This document shows, in pieces, positions 51,587 to 60,228 of a stretch of 64,000 nt of DNA. Source of the DNA: VYFG01 sp965204165 (GTDB taxonomy: Bacteria; Pseudomonadota; Gammaproteobacteria; Arenicellales; Poriferihabitantaceae); the NCBI GenBank assembly GCA_965204165.1, contig OZ241969.1:3658001-3722000 (forward strand), read 5' to 3'. A program made the translations under genes and the position numbers. Numbering within the stretch: position 1 is the first letter of the stretch; every line of letters starts with the position of its first letter. The notes beneath the pieces were generated by a model. The model did no database searches. It was not told the DNA's origin and saw only the letters and a list, made by a program, of their open reading frames with translations.

Positions 51587-53122
51587 TCAGGTCCGGTTGC
51601 TCCGGCCGGACCGCTGCCTGCCCTGCACGATCCGGTCGAGGATCATGGCGCAGAACAGGATGGCGATTCCGGCCAGTACCCCCTTGCCCTCGTTGGCATA
51701 GGTCAGGGCATCCAGCACGGCTTCACCGAGCCCCTTGGCGCCGATCAGCGAGGCGATCACCACCATGGACAGGCACATCAGGATCGTCTGGTTCACGCCG
51801 GTCATGATCGACGGCTTGGCCAGGGGCAGATCCACGCGGAACAGAAGGTATTGCTTCGAGGCCCCGAAGGCCTCGGCGGCCTCGCGCACGTAGGGGGAAA
51901 CCCCCTGCAGGCCAAGCACTGTCAGGCGCACCACGGGCGGCATGCCGAACACGATCGTCGCGATGATCCCCGGGGGCTTGCCGATTCCGAAAAACGCAAT
52001 GACCGGAATCAGGTAGACAAAGGACGGCATGGTCTGCATGAGATCGAGGACCGGCCAGACAATGTTCCGTACCCGCCGGCGGCGGGCGCAGACGATCCCG
52101 AGCGGTATTCCCAGGACCAGGCAGACCAGGCAGGCCGATCCGAGAAGCGCGATCGTAAGCATGCTCTGTTCCCAGAATCCGAGGATGCCGAGGTAGGCCA
52201 GCGCCACGGCGGTGAAGAGCGCGACCCGGAAACCGGCCAGACGATGGGCCAGAAAGACAATGGCGATCATCATGATCGGCCAGGGCGTGCCGACCATGAT
52301 CACCTCCATGCCGTCAAGCAGAAGGCGGATCATCCGGGTGATGCCGCCGAAGAACCCGGAAAAGGATTCGGTCAGCCACTGGAAGCCGTCGTCGACCCAG
52401 GTCTCGGCATTTCTCCGCCACTGCGGATCCACCGGGACGCCGCGGAGCCAGCCGGGAACCTCGGTGACCGTGAACCGGTAGGCGCAGGAGGCCGCGGCCA
52501 GCAGCGCGAAGCATCCCATCAGGGTTCCCTGCAGGTAGTCGACGCCGCTTTCAAGTCCCTGGTCGGCACGCCACTTCTGGAACCGCGCCTTGAGTGCGCG
52601 GTTCGCAAGGAGTCCCCCGGCAAGCTTGACCGCGATCAGCATGGCGATCCCGATCACCACCAGGAAAGGCCCCTGTGCGGCGAGTTCCTCGGCCTGCGCA
52701 AGGGCCTTTTCGCTGGCCGCGGCAAGCGCCTTGGCCGACTCCATCAGGACGTCCGCGTTGTCCGCCCCCTGGCTCGCGGCTTCCCGGGCCTCCTCGAGAC
52801 GCGACGCGGCATGCCCGGAAAGACGGTCGGCCCGGGCGAACCGCTCGGCCCCCAGGTCGGCGAGCAGGCCGCGGCTGACCTGGACGATCGCCAGGGTCTC
52901 CAGGAAGAGGAACACCCAGAACTGCATCCAGAGGTGCCGGAACCCCCACCAGAGGGGGCCGAGCATCGCCGCCGGCAGGTTGAACGAGAGCGCGAAGCCG
53001 ACGTGCTCGTCAAGACGGTGAAAGACGCGCCGGTAATACTGCGGACTCAGCCCGACGAACCGGTCGATGGCCCGGGTCCGGGACTCGTCGGAATCGATCC
53101 GAAGGGGATCGCGTGCGTTCAT
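51587..53122 (-). CDS. ABC transporter permease (ProW type) with an extra coiled-coil segment
   Basis: A 511-residue inner-membrane permease. The C-terminal half holds the permease domain (GIPLGIVCARRRRVRNIVWPVLDLMQTMPSFVYLIPVIAFFGIG, EAA-like VREAAEAFGASKQYLLFRVDLPLAKP, then SLIGAKGLGEAVLDALTYANEG). Between the first hydrophobic segment (~65-90) and the next (~165-185) lies a charged helix-forming stretch of about 75 residues, rich in Ala, Glu and Arg (HAASRLEEAREAASQG, ESAKALAAASEKALAQAEEL). That looks like a coiled coil outside the membrane. It overlaps the ATPase gene by four bases. Confidence 0.86.
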   Translation of the reverse strand: MNARDPLRIDSDESRTRAIDRFVGLSPQYYRRVFHRLDEHVGFALSFNLPAAMLGPLWWGFRHLWMQFWVFLFLETLAIVQVSRGLLADLGAERFARADRLSGHAASRLEEAREAASQGADNADVLMESAKALAAASEKALAQAEELAAQGPFLVVIGIAMLIAVKLAGGLLANRALKARFQKWRADQGLESGVDYLQGTLMGCFALLAAASCAYRFTVTEVPGWLRGVPVDPQWRRNAETWVDDGFQWLTESFSGFFGGITRMIRLLLDGMEVIMVGTPWPIMMIAIVFLAHRLAGFRVALFTAVALAYLGILGFWEQSMLTIALLGSACLVCLVLGIPLGIVCARRRRVRNIVWPVLDLMQTMPSFVYLIPVIAFFGIGKPPGIIATIVFGMPPVVRLTVLGLQGVSPYVREAAEAFGASKQYLLFRVDLPLAKPSIMTGVNQTILMCLSMVVIASLIGAKGLGEAVLDALTYANEGKGVLAGIAILFCAMILDRIVQGRQRSGRSNRT

Positions 53123-54213
53123 GTATCGGCCTCCTTCGCGCCCTGGATGCCGCGCAGCAGGATTTCGCGGTCGACAACACCGGCGTCCCGCCCCTCCCCG
53201 TCGACGATCAGCACCGGACCCGGATTGGCAATGGAAAATTCGATCAGGCTGTCGAGGTCCATGCTCTCCGGCAACCTGGGGGCCCGCTCAAGCTCGGCGG
53301 CCGGCAGGGAACAGGATTCAAGCGGCTGCATGATGCTGTGGGCGGAGACCAGCTTCAGTTTCGAGATCCCGGCGACGAACTCCGCGACATAGTCGTCCGC
53401 CGGATGGCTGACGATCTCCTCGGGGGTGCCGATCTGCACCAGGACCCCGTCCTTCATGATGGCGATGCGATCGCCGATGCGGATGGCTTCGTGAAGGTCG
53501 TGGGTGATGAAGATGGTGGTCTTGCCGGTCTTCTCGGAAAGTCGGATGAACTCGCCCTGCAACTGGCGCCGGATGAGGGGATCGAGGGCGCTGAACGGCT
53601 CGTCCATGAGGAGGATGTCCGGATCCGCGGCCATGGCCCTGGCAAGCCCGACCCGCTGCTGCATGCCGCCCGAGAGTTCATGGGCGTAGTGGTATTCCCA
53701 TCCGCTCAGTTCCACCAGCGCCAGGGCCTCCTCGGCAATGGCGCGTCGCCGGTTCCGCGACAAGCCCTTGACATCGAGCGGCAGGGCGACGTTGTCCAGC
53801 ACGGTGCGGTGCGGCAGGAGCGCGATGTTCTGGAACACCATCCCGATCTTCTCGGCCCGCAGCAGGCGAAGCTGCCTGCCGTTCTTGTGCAGGACGTCCT
53901 CGCCGTGAATGAGGATCTGCCCGGATGTAGGCTCCAGCAACCGGTTGATGTGGCGCACCAGGGTGGATTTGCCGCTGCCGGAAAGGCCCATGATGCAGAA
54001 CACCTCGCCCTCGCCGACGGTGAAGCTGGCGTCCTGGACGCCGACCACACAGCCGAAGCGTGCCAGAACCTCGTTCTTGGAAATTCCCTCGTCCAGGACC
54101 GCCTGCATGGACTCGGCGGAGCGCTCGCCGAAGATCTTCCAGACATGGCGAAGTTCCACCGGCGCAGGATCGCCGGACGGACTCTTCTGGAGGTTTGCCG
54201 GACTAGTGCTCAA
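53119..54213 (-). CDS. ATP-binding protein of a glycine betaine/proline-type ABC transporter
   Basis: A 364-residue ProV-type ATPase with Walker A GLSGSGKST, signature ELSGGMQQRVGLARAMA, Walker B ILLMDEPFSALDP and switch His in FITHDLHEAI, followed by a C-terminal CBS-type region (VLIVDGEGRDAGVVDREILLRG). It is the first gene of the transporter run and overlaps the permease by four bases. It pairs with the binding protein at 50579. CBS domains in this family sense ionic strength, so osmotic control is possible. Confidence 0.9.
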   Translation of the reverse strand: MSTSPANLQKSPSGDPAPVELRHVWKIFGERSAESMQAVLDEGISKNEVLARFGCVVGVQDASFTVGEGEVFCIMGLSGSGKSTLVRHINRLLEPTSGQILIHGEDVLHKNGRQLRLLRAEKIGMVFQNIALLPHRTVLDNVALPLDVKGLSRNRRRAIAEEALALVELSGWEYHYAHELSGGMQQRVGLARAMAADPDILLMDEPFSALDPLIRRQLQGEFIRLSEKTGKTTIFITHDLHEAIRIGDRIAIMKDGVLVQIGTPEEIVSHPADDYVAEFVAGISKLKLVSAHSIMQPLESCSLPAAELERAPRLPESMDLDSLIEFSIANPGPVLIVDGEGRDAGVVDREILLRGIQGAKEADT

Positions 54214-54835
54214 GGGCGTTCAGCCTCCGGTTAATTTTGTATTTTATTTGAACACAATTTTTTCGAGACTGTCAAACCTGCCGTTCCTGCGTGTAGCGAG
54301 CACATGAAATGTCCGGCCGAGTAGCATGTAATCCGGTTTCAGCGGCATTGCCTGGAAGTGCCATGGGACGGGGCGGAGTAGCTGCAGGAGACCAGACTGA
54401 TGAGGTTTGAAGATGCGTATCCGGGTCGGACGCAAACTCGCCTGACACGGGGGATGCCGAAGCACTGGGCACATCTCTCCAGGTGATCCCGGCAATGTGC
54501 ATGCCGTAAAACGCGGACGGGGTCCGGCGGCGCAGGCGGCAGCGCGCTTACGCACCCTCATCAAGAGGCATGGAATCGGCTTGGAATGCCGCAGGCAGAC
54601 CCTCAAGGGGCAAGGGCATTGACTCCGGCCCCGGAAAAGGCGATTTTTGGCATGTGATTTCTCCTGTTCGCAGTTGCATCCGGGGCACAAGACCGTTGCA
54701 GGGTTGTTCCCCGGGTTATGAATAACAGGAAATAAAGATGTTATTAATCAATGTATTATTAAGATATTTCGTTCAAGGGCGTGAATTGGTCACGGCCTCG
54801 TCAATCTCAAGGGTACCGCCCACGTTATTCCAAGC
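54214..54835. other. intergenic region between a transporter operon and a PLP-enzyme gene
   Basis: No gene is supported in these 620 bases; the frames present are short and lack a start signal. The segment 54731-54770 is AT-rich with a direct repeat of TTATTAA (54738 and ~54752), perhaps the promoter region of the downstream gene. No RNA structure or transposon end is visible. Confidence 0.4.
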
Positions 54836-55789
54836 ATGTATCAGTCCGCCCTAGAAGCGATCGGGCACACCCCCCTGGTACGCCTTGACCGCTTCACCCG
54901 CAACCGTGATCTCCAGGGCACCATCCTTGCCAAACTGGACTATCTGAACCCCGGCTTCTCAAAGAAGGACCGGGCCGCCCTCGGTGCCATCGAACATGCG
55001 GAAGCAGCGGGCATGCTGTCCCCCGGCCAGACCGTGGTCGAATTGACATCGGGCAACATGGGCACCGGTCTTGCCATCGTGTGCAGTATCAGGGGATACC
55101 CGTTCATTGCGGTGATGTCGAGGGGCAATTCCCCGGAGCGGGCCCGGATGATGCGCGCACTCGGTGCCGAGGTCGTGCTTGTCGACCAGACCCCAGGTTC
55201 CATCCCTGGTCAGGTTTCGGGAGAGGACCTGGAACTCGTCGAGCTGGAGGCGCGGCGGCTGACCGAAAAACACGGCGGGTATCGCGTGGACCAGTTCCGG
55301 CGCGAGGGGGCACTGCTGGCCCACTACCGGACCACCGGACCGGAAATCTGGAGCCAGGCGGACGGGCACCTCGACGGGTTCTGCGATTTTCTCGGAAGCG
55401 GTGGAACCTATGCCGGCGTCACGAGGTTTCTGAAAGAGAAGAACGAAGCCATCCGGTGCTACGCCATCGAGCCGGAGGGAGCCGCGGCCGTTTCCGGCGA
55501 TGATGTGACCAGTCCGGACCATCCTATCCAGGGCGGCGGTTACGCCATCCCGGACCTGGTTTTCCTGCACGACGTCCCGGTGGACGGATATCTCACAGTC
55601 TCCGGTGAGGAGGCACGCCTGGCAGCTCGGGCCCTTGCCAGTGAGGAGGGAATATTCGGCGGTTACTCCGCAGGAGCGAACCTGGCGGCCGCAGCCCGGC
55701 TTCTGGCGGGAGAGATGCGTGGAAGAACAATTGCCATCATGATCTGCGATTCGGGACTCAAGTACCTTTCGACGGATCTATTCGAGTGA
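54836..55789 (+). CDS. PLP-dependent cysteine synthase family protein
   Basis: A 317-residue beta-family PLP enzyme resembling cysteine synthase. The PLP Lys is in the sequence NPGFSKKDRAA (residues ~39-48), where typical family members read NPGGSVKDR. The substrate loop TSGNMGTGLA and the glycine-rich phosphate loop GSGGTYAG are present. The Ser-x-Lys-Asp pattern and the TSGNMG variant (TSGNTG usually) suggest a relative of CysK with a changed substrate. No serine acetyltransferase or sulfur gene is adjacent. Confidence 0.75.
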   Translation: MYQSALEAIGHTPLVRLDRFTRNRDLQGTILAKLDYLNPGFSKKDRAALGAIEHAEAAGMLSPGQTVVELTSGNMGTGLAIVCSIRGYPFIAVMSRGNSPERARMMRALGAEVVLVDQTPGSIPGQVSGEDLELVELEARRLTEKHGGYRVDQFRREGALLAHYRTTGPEIWSQADGHLDGFCDFLGSGGTYAGVTRFLKEKNEAIRCYAIEPEGAAAVSGDDVTSPDHPIQGGGYAIPDLVFLHDVPVDGYLTVSGEEARLAARALASEEGIFGGYSAGANLAAAARLLAGEMRGRTIAIMICDSGLKYLSTDLFE

Positions 55790-55853
55790 TTATTGAAGAC
55801 CCATTCATATCGTCAGCGAGCACAAAATTCCTGACGAATTTTTCGCCGGATGA

Positions 55854-55893
55854 TTGACAATTACCTCCGAAACTGTTCTCATATTAGAGAACA
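55854..55893 (+). promoter_or_regulatory. lexA promoter with a strong palindromic operator
   Basis: TTGACA (55854-55859) lies 17 bp before TCTCAT, a weak -10 box. TGTTCTC-ATATTA-GAGAACA (55874-55893) is a perfect inverted repeat with 7-bp arms, overlapping the -10 region and ending 18 bases before the lexA ATG. It is the expected autoregulatory LexA site, but it is not the E. coli CTGT-N8-ACAG type. Confidence 0.75.
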
Positions 55894-55911
55894 ACATGCT
55901 TCCGACCTTCC

Positions 55912-56499
55912 ATGCGCGAGATTGAAGAGAAAATTCTGGATTTCGTGGCCAGATACTGTTTCGAGGAACAGCGTTCGCCCACCCTGGCGGAAATTGCCGA
56001 GGGAATCGGCTATACCTCCAGGGGTTCCGTGCACCGGTACGTCAAATCCCTGATCAATGAAGGGTATCTGTCGTCCGACGGCGCCAACAGGAATCTCCGC
56101 TGTACCGGCAAGCCGCGCGCTGATCTGACCATTCCCCTGCTGGGCCGAATCGCCGCCGGGCGACCAATCGAGGCCATATCGGAGCGCATGGAAATCAACA
56201 TCACCGACCTGTTCGCCGGTCCGGATCGATTCGTACTCCAGGTGAACGGGGACTCCATGATCGAGGCCGGCATCCACGACCGGGACTATGTCATCGTGCA
56301 GCAGTCCGGCACCGCCCGGGAAGGCGACATCGTGGTGGCCCTGGTGGACGGCTACGAGGCTACCCTGAAACGCTACCACGCACTGCCCGGCAACCGGATC
56401 CGCCTGGTGCCGGAGAATCCGGCTATGGAACCGATGGTATTTTCCGCTGACCAGGTGCAGATCCAGGGCATTGTCGTGGGCCAGATGCGGCAATACTGA
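55912..56499 (+). CDS. lexA: LexA repressor (SOS master regulator)
   Basis: A 195-residue repressor-protease. The N-terminal winged helix reads RSPTLAEIAEGIGYTSRGSVHRYVKSLINEGYL. The cleavage site is Ala82-Gly83 (RIAAGRPIEA), the nucleophile Ser115 is in VNGDSMIEAG, and the general base Lys153 is in YEATLKRYH. RecA-ssDNA induces self-cleavage and derepression. The recognition helix (SRGSVHRY) differs from the E. coli form, which fits the different palindrome in front of the gene. It is monocistronic. Confidence 0.93.
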   Translation: MREIEEKILDFVARYCFEEQRSPTLAEIAEGIGYTSRGSVHRYVKSLINEGYLSSDGANRNLRCTGKPRADLTIPLLGRIAAGRPIEAISERMEINITDLFAGPDRFVLQVNGDSMIEAGIHDRDYVIVQQSGTAREGDIVVALVDGYEATLKRYHALPGNRIRLVPENPAMEPMVFSADQVQIQGIVVGQMRQY

Positions 56500-56715
56500 A
56501 TCACGGCATCAGTGCACTGAACGGACGTCCGGTGACGCGGCTCCTCGGCCGGATGGCTGCCTCAAGTCAACTTGCGTTTGTCCGTGGTACCGTGCTTCAG
56601 CCAGCCCAATCGGCCGTGTGTGAGCCAGGGTAAACAGGACGCTGCGCTGAATCCTCCACCGGCTGACGGTCTTCGCCGTTGACGCAGCCCGGGACCGGCA
56701 GCCCGATGGGGATTC

Positions 56716-57834
56716 TCACTTCGGCAGGGCTTCGGCAAGTGCCAGGTTCAGCATTTCGCCGTGAAACGGATCCAGTGTGTCCACCAGGTTCTCCGAAGCC
56801 TGCACCAGAAAATCCGGGTCCCTAGCATGGATGTTGATATGGCCGAGCTTACGGTTCTCCCGCCAGGACTTGCCGTACCACCAGCACTGGATTCCATCAA
56901 GACCCTGCCATTCCGGGTTTAATCGGCAACCGATCAGGTTCAGCATCAACGTGAAACCCTGTCTTGTCGGAAGCTCCACCAGGGGACGGTCCAGGATCGC
57001 CAGCAGATGGAGGTCGAACTGGCTGACTCCGGCCCCCGCCTGGGTCCAGTGCCCGCTGTTGTGTACCCTCGGAGCCAATTCATTGACCAGTAGCCCCTGG
57101 CGTGTCTCGAAGCACTCCATGGCCATCACACCGACATAGTCGAAGCTGTCCATCACCCGTCCGAGCATGTTCTCCGCCTCATCCTGGAGTACTTCGCTGC
57201 CGGATGCCGGAGCGAGGGTATAGCGCAGCATGCCGTCCTGGTGGTAATTCTCCACCAGCGGGAAAAATGCCTTGCCCCCGCCCCGGAAACGCGCCCCTAC
57301 CAGGGACACCTCCCGTTCGAAACGGATCAGACGCTCGGCGATGATGCCGCCGTAGGCATTTTCAGGTATGCCGCCATCATCCCCGGAGCAGACCACCCAC
57401 TGGCCCTTGCCGTCATAGCCGTCCCGGATGCTTTTCACCACCAGTTCGTCACCAAGGCGAAGGCGTGCGGCGTCGAGGTCAAGCGGTGCATCGATGGTTT
57501 GCCAAGGCGACGTGGCGATGTCGAGTTGGTCGAGCAGGGCCTTCTGCTGGTCACGGGCCGGAAGCAGGGACATGGCCTCCGCGTTGCACCACGCGGACTC
57601 GTTCCTCAAGCCCTCAACCATCTCATTGCCGAGCAGGTGCTCGAGTTCCGCCGTGATCACCGGATAACGCGCCAGGATCTCCTCCCGGGACAGGGGCAGC
57701 CGTGTATCCGAGGTGCCCGGCAGAACCTCTCCGGTAACGTGGTCAAGACGGTCCACGGAAATCCCCAGCCGGGCTCCGGCCGCGGCCATCATCAGGCCGA
57801 GCTGGCCGGCACCGACCACGAGGATGTCTGCCAT
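56716..57834 (-). CDS. purK: N5-carboxyaminoimidazole ribonucleotide synthase
   Basis: A 372-residue ATP-grasp enzyme of purine synthesis that carboxylates AIR with bicarbonate and ATP. The start MADILVVGAGQLGLMM at 57834 gives the normal N-terminal Rossmann-like fold. ATP-grasp blocks follow (VVKSIRDGYDGKGQWVV, IIAERLIRFEREVSLV, ELAPRVHNSGHWTQAG). It lies one base after the stop of purE, so the two form an operon as in many bacteria. The right end GEMLNLALAEALPK closes the usual length. Confidence 0.93.
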   Translation of the reverse strand: MADILVVGAGQLGLMMAAAGARLGISVDRLDHVTGEVLPGTSDTRLPLSREEILARYPVITAELEHLLGNEMVEGLRNESAWCNAEAMSLLPARDQQKALLDQLDIATSPWQTIDAPLDLDAARLRLGDELVVKSIRDGYDGKGQWVVCSGDDGGIPENAYGGIIAERLIRFEREVSLVGARFRGGGKAFFPLVENYHQDGMLRYTLAPASGSEVLQDEAENMLGRVMDSFDYVGVMAMECFETRQGLLVNELAPRVHNSGHWTQAGAGVSQFDLHLLAILDRPLVELPTRQGFTLMLNLIGCRLNPEWQGLDGIQCWWYGKSWRENRKLGHINIHARDPDFLVQASENLVDTLDPFHGEMLNLALAEALPK

Positions 57835-57835
57835 G

Positions 57836-58348
57836 TCAGTCCCGGGGATCGGGCTGATCGAGTACCGTCTTCGTGACGGCGGCGCGGCGCTCATCCAGGC
57901 GCTTTGCCAGTTCTCCATCCGCAAGGGCGAGAATCTGGCAGGCAAGGAGACCCGCGTTCGATGCGCCGGTGCTCCCGATGGCGAGTGTGCCCACGGCCAC
58001 GCCCCGGGGCATCTGGACAATGGACAGCAGGCTGTCCATGCCCTTGAGAACCTTGCTTTCCACCGGCACACCGAGCACCGGCAGCGGCGTCGCCGCCGCG
58101 ACCATGCCCGGCAGATGGGCTGCCCCGCCGGCGCCGGCAATGATCACCCTGAAGCCGGCTTCCCGCGCGCCCGTCGCGAACTGCATCATCTTGTCCGGAG
58201 TACGATGGGCGGAAACCACCTCGCAATGATAGGCCACCCCCAGTTCGTCCAGTATCTCGCATGCCTCGGACATGGTTCCCCAGTCGCTGCGGGAGCCCAT
58301 GATCACCGCAACCCGGGGCGTGCCCGGTGATGAATTGTTGTCGCTCAT
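57836..58348 (-). CDS. purE: N5-carboxyaminoimidazole ribonucleotide mutase
   Basis: A 170-residue class I PurE that moves the carboxylate from N5 to C4 of CAIR. The signature MGSRSDWGTMSEACEIL, the catalytic His in VSAHRTPDKM, and the AGAGGAAHLPGMVAAATPLPVLGVPV segment are intact. It is followed after a single base by purK. Its promoter region is short and borders the tRNA-Pro region on the other strand. Confidence 0.94.
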   Translation of the reverse strand: MSDNNSSPGTPRVAVIMGSRSDWGTMSEACEILDELGVAYHCEVVSAHRTPDKMMQFATGAREAGFRVIIAGAGGAAHLPGMVAAATPLPVLGVPVESKVLKGMDSLLSIVQMPRGVAVGTLAIGSTGASNAGLLACQILALADGELAKRLDERRAAVTKTVLDQPDPRD

Positions 58349-58429
58349 GTCCCGAACCCGGTAAAGGCTGGGATTTTACCCGTCCCGGCCTGGAGATTCA
58401 GTGTGGGGACGTGAAATTTCCCCGGGCTA

Positions 58430-58458
58430 TTCACCCGTGTTGACTCGATCAGTACAAT
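58430..58458 (+). promoter_or_regulatory. probable promoter of tRNA-Pro
   Basis: TTCACC (58430-58435), a 17-bp spacer and TACAAT (58453-58458) lie 19 bases before the mature tRNA. The -35 box matches four of six consensus positions. It also lies back to back with the purE start. Confidence 0.5.
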
Positions 58459-58477
58459 ATGCGGCTTCTACCGCCGT

Positions 58478-58554
58478 CGGGGTGTAGCTCAGCCTGGTAG
58501 AGTACTGCCTTCGGGAGGCAGGGGCCGGTGGTTCGAATCCACTCACCCCGACCA
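58478..58554 (+). tRNA. tRNA-Pro (anticodon CGG)
   Basis: The 77-base sequence folds as a cloverleaf. The acceptor arms are CGGGGTG and CACCCCG, the D arm GCTCAGCCTGGTAGAGT, the anticodon stem-loop CTGCC-TTCGGGA-GGCAG with anticodon CGG, and the T arm GGTTCGAATCC. The 3' end encodes ACCA. It decodes CCG proline codons, and the first base C at position 1 is characteristic of bacterial tRNA-Pro. Confidence 0.96.
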
Positions 58555-58708
58555 AGTAAACCAATGGGTCCGGAACAGCGGTACCCGTTCTCCTTCCTCC
58601 CGTAACCGTAATCCGTTACAGATTCCTCCAGTTCCGACCATTTCGCCGGAAACAAAGGTCCTGGAGATGGCCTGTATGCAGGCAACTGGTGGAGAGACGG
58701 ACGGCAGG

Positions 58709-60202
58709 TCAGCCCTTTTTCCGGATTCCCGCGAGAAAGGTCCTGGCGATCACGAACACCGTCAGGACCATCAGCAGCACCGCCACGGGACGGCGGAAGA
58801 ACATGAAGGTGTCGTACTGGGACGTGATCACCACCTGCTGCAAGGCCCGCTCCCACTCGGGCACGAGGATGAAACCGATGAGGAACGCCACGTAGGAGAA
58901 ATCGAACTTGCGCATGAAATAGCCGATCACCCCGAACACCAGCATCACCATCACGTCGAACATGGAAGACTGCCCGAGATAGGCTCCCATGATGCAGGTG
59001 AAGATCACCAGCGGATACAGGATCACCGAGGGAATCTGGACCGCCTTGCAGAACAGCTTGAGCCCGAACCTGCCGATGATGAGCAGGAAGAAACTCGCGA
59101 TCACCAGGCTGCCGAATACCCCGTACATCAGTTGCGAGTTCTCCTCGAACAGGAGCGGACCCGGCATCATGCCGTGGATCATGAAGGCGCCCATCAGCAT
59201 CGCCACGGCAAGATTTCCGGGGATGCCGAGAACGAACAGCGGAATCAGACTGGCGCCCACCACGGCGCTGTTGGCGGCCTCCGACGAGGCGATCCCCTCC
59301 AGGCGCCCCTTGCCGAATTCCTCCGGCTTGTCCGACCGCTTGAGGGCCTGGTCATAGGAAAGGAACGAGGCGACCGGCGCACCAAGGCCGGGCATGGCAC
59401 CGACCCCGATGCCGATGGCGCTGGCACGCAGCAGCGTCTTCGTGTTGGCGAAGAATTCCTTCAGGGACACGAACCGGTCTTCCGGCCGGTCGGAGAAGTT
59501 CCGCGCCGCCTCGTCGGCACCCGCGCCGAACCGCAGTCTCTCAAGCTGAATCAGGATTTCCGAGAATGCAAGGAGGCCGATCGCCACCGGTATCAGTGAA
59601 AGCCCGCTTTCCAGCTGGTAGATGTCGAAGGTAAGGCGCGGCAGGGCGGTCACGGGCTCGGTCCCGATCATGCCCACGAGAAGCCCCGCCGCCGCGGCCA
59701 CGAGTCCCCGGGAAATCGACTTGGTGCCGATCCCCGCGATCACCGTGAGCGCCAGCGAGATCAGGGCGAACATTTCCGGCGGACCCATGTAGAGCGCCAC
59801 GGTGGCGAGCGGCGCCGCGATGAGCACCAGGACCGTGGTGGAGATGAAATCCCCGGACACGGAGCTGTAGAGCGCCATCCTGAGCGCCTTCTCCCCCTTG
59901 CCCTGCTCCGTCAGGGGATATCCGTCCCAGGTCGTCGCCGCCGCCTCGGGGGTGCCCGGCGTTCTCAGCAGTACCGCCGAGATCGCGCCGCCGAAGAACG
60001 CGCCCTTGTTCAGACCCACCAGGAACCCGATGGCCGCAAGGGGGGACATGTAATAGGTCAGCGGGATGAAAAGCGCGATGGCCATGGGGCCGTTGATACC
60101 CGGAATCGCGCCGATGGCCACCCCGGTCGCCACGCCCACGAACACGAACATGAGGCTCATGGGGGACAGGGAGTCCATCAGGCCGGCTAGAATCATTTCC
60201 AT
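58709..60202 (-). CDS. tctA: tripartite tricarboxylate transporter permease TctA
   Basis: A 497-residue membrane protein with about twelve hydrophobic segments. The family blocks GAIPGINGPMAIALFIPLTYYM and MPGLGAPVASFLSYDQALKRS, the TctA glycine-rich repeats, are clear. It is the large permease of a secondary, binding-protein-dependent carboxylate importer. The small permease and the binding protein follow in the order tctC-tctB-tctA on the minus strand. The substrate (tricarboxylate or aromatic acid) is not shown by sequence. Confidence 0.93.
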   Translation of the reverse strand: MEMILAGLMDSLSPMSLMFVFVGVATGVAIGAIPGINGPMAIALFIPLTYYMSPLAAIGFLVGLNKGAFFGGAISAVLLRTPGTPEAAATTWDGYPLTEQGKGEKALRMALYSSVSGDFISTTVLVLIAAPLATVALYMGPPEMFALISLALTVIAGIGTKSISRGLVAAAAGLLVGMIGTEPVTALPRLTFDIYQLESGLSLIPVAIGLLAFSEILIQLERLRFGAGADEAARNFSDRPEDRFVSLKEFFANTKTLLRASAIGIGVGAMPGLGAPVASFLSYDQALKRSDKPEEFGKGRLEGIASSEAANSAVVGASLIPLFVLGIPGNLAVAMLMGAFMIHGMMPGPLLFEENSQLMYGVFGSLVIASFFLLIIGRFGLKLFCKAVQIPSVILYPLVIFTCIMGAYLGQSSMFDVMVMLVFGVIGYFMRKFDFSYVAFLIGFILVPEWERALQQVVITSQYDTFMFFRRPVAVLLMVLTVFVIARTFLAGIRKKG

Positions 60203-60228
60203 GATCGCATCCTTCTGGCGGGAGTCTC

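Noticed and set aside
51851..53392. A 513-residue plus-strand frame
   Set aside because: It is opposite the ProW-type permease; composition is charged and repetitive and no start signal is seen.
58478..58554. tRNA-Pro as an integration site
   Set aside because: No integrase gene and no repeat of the tRNA 3' end were found nearby.
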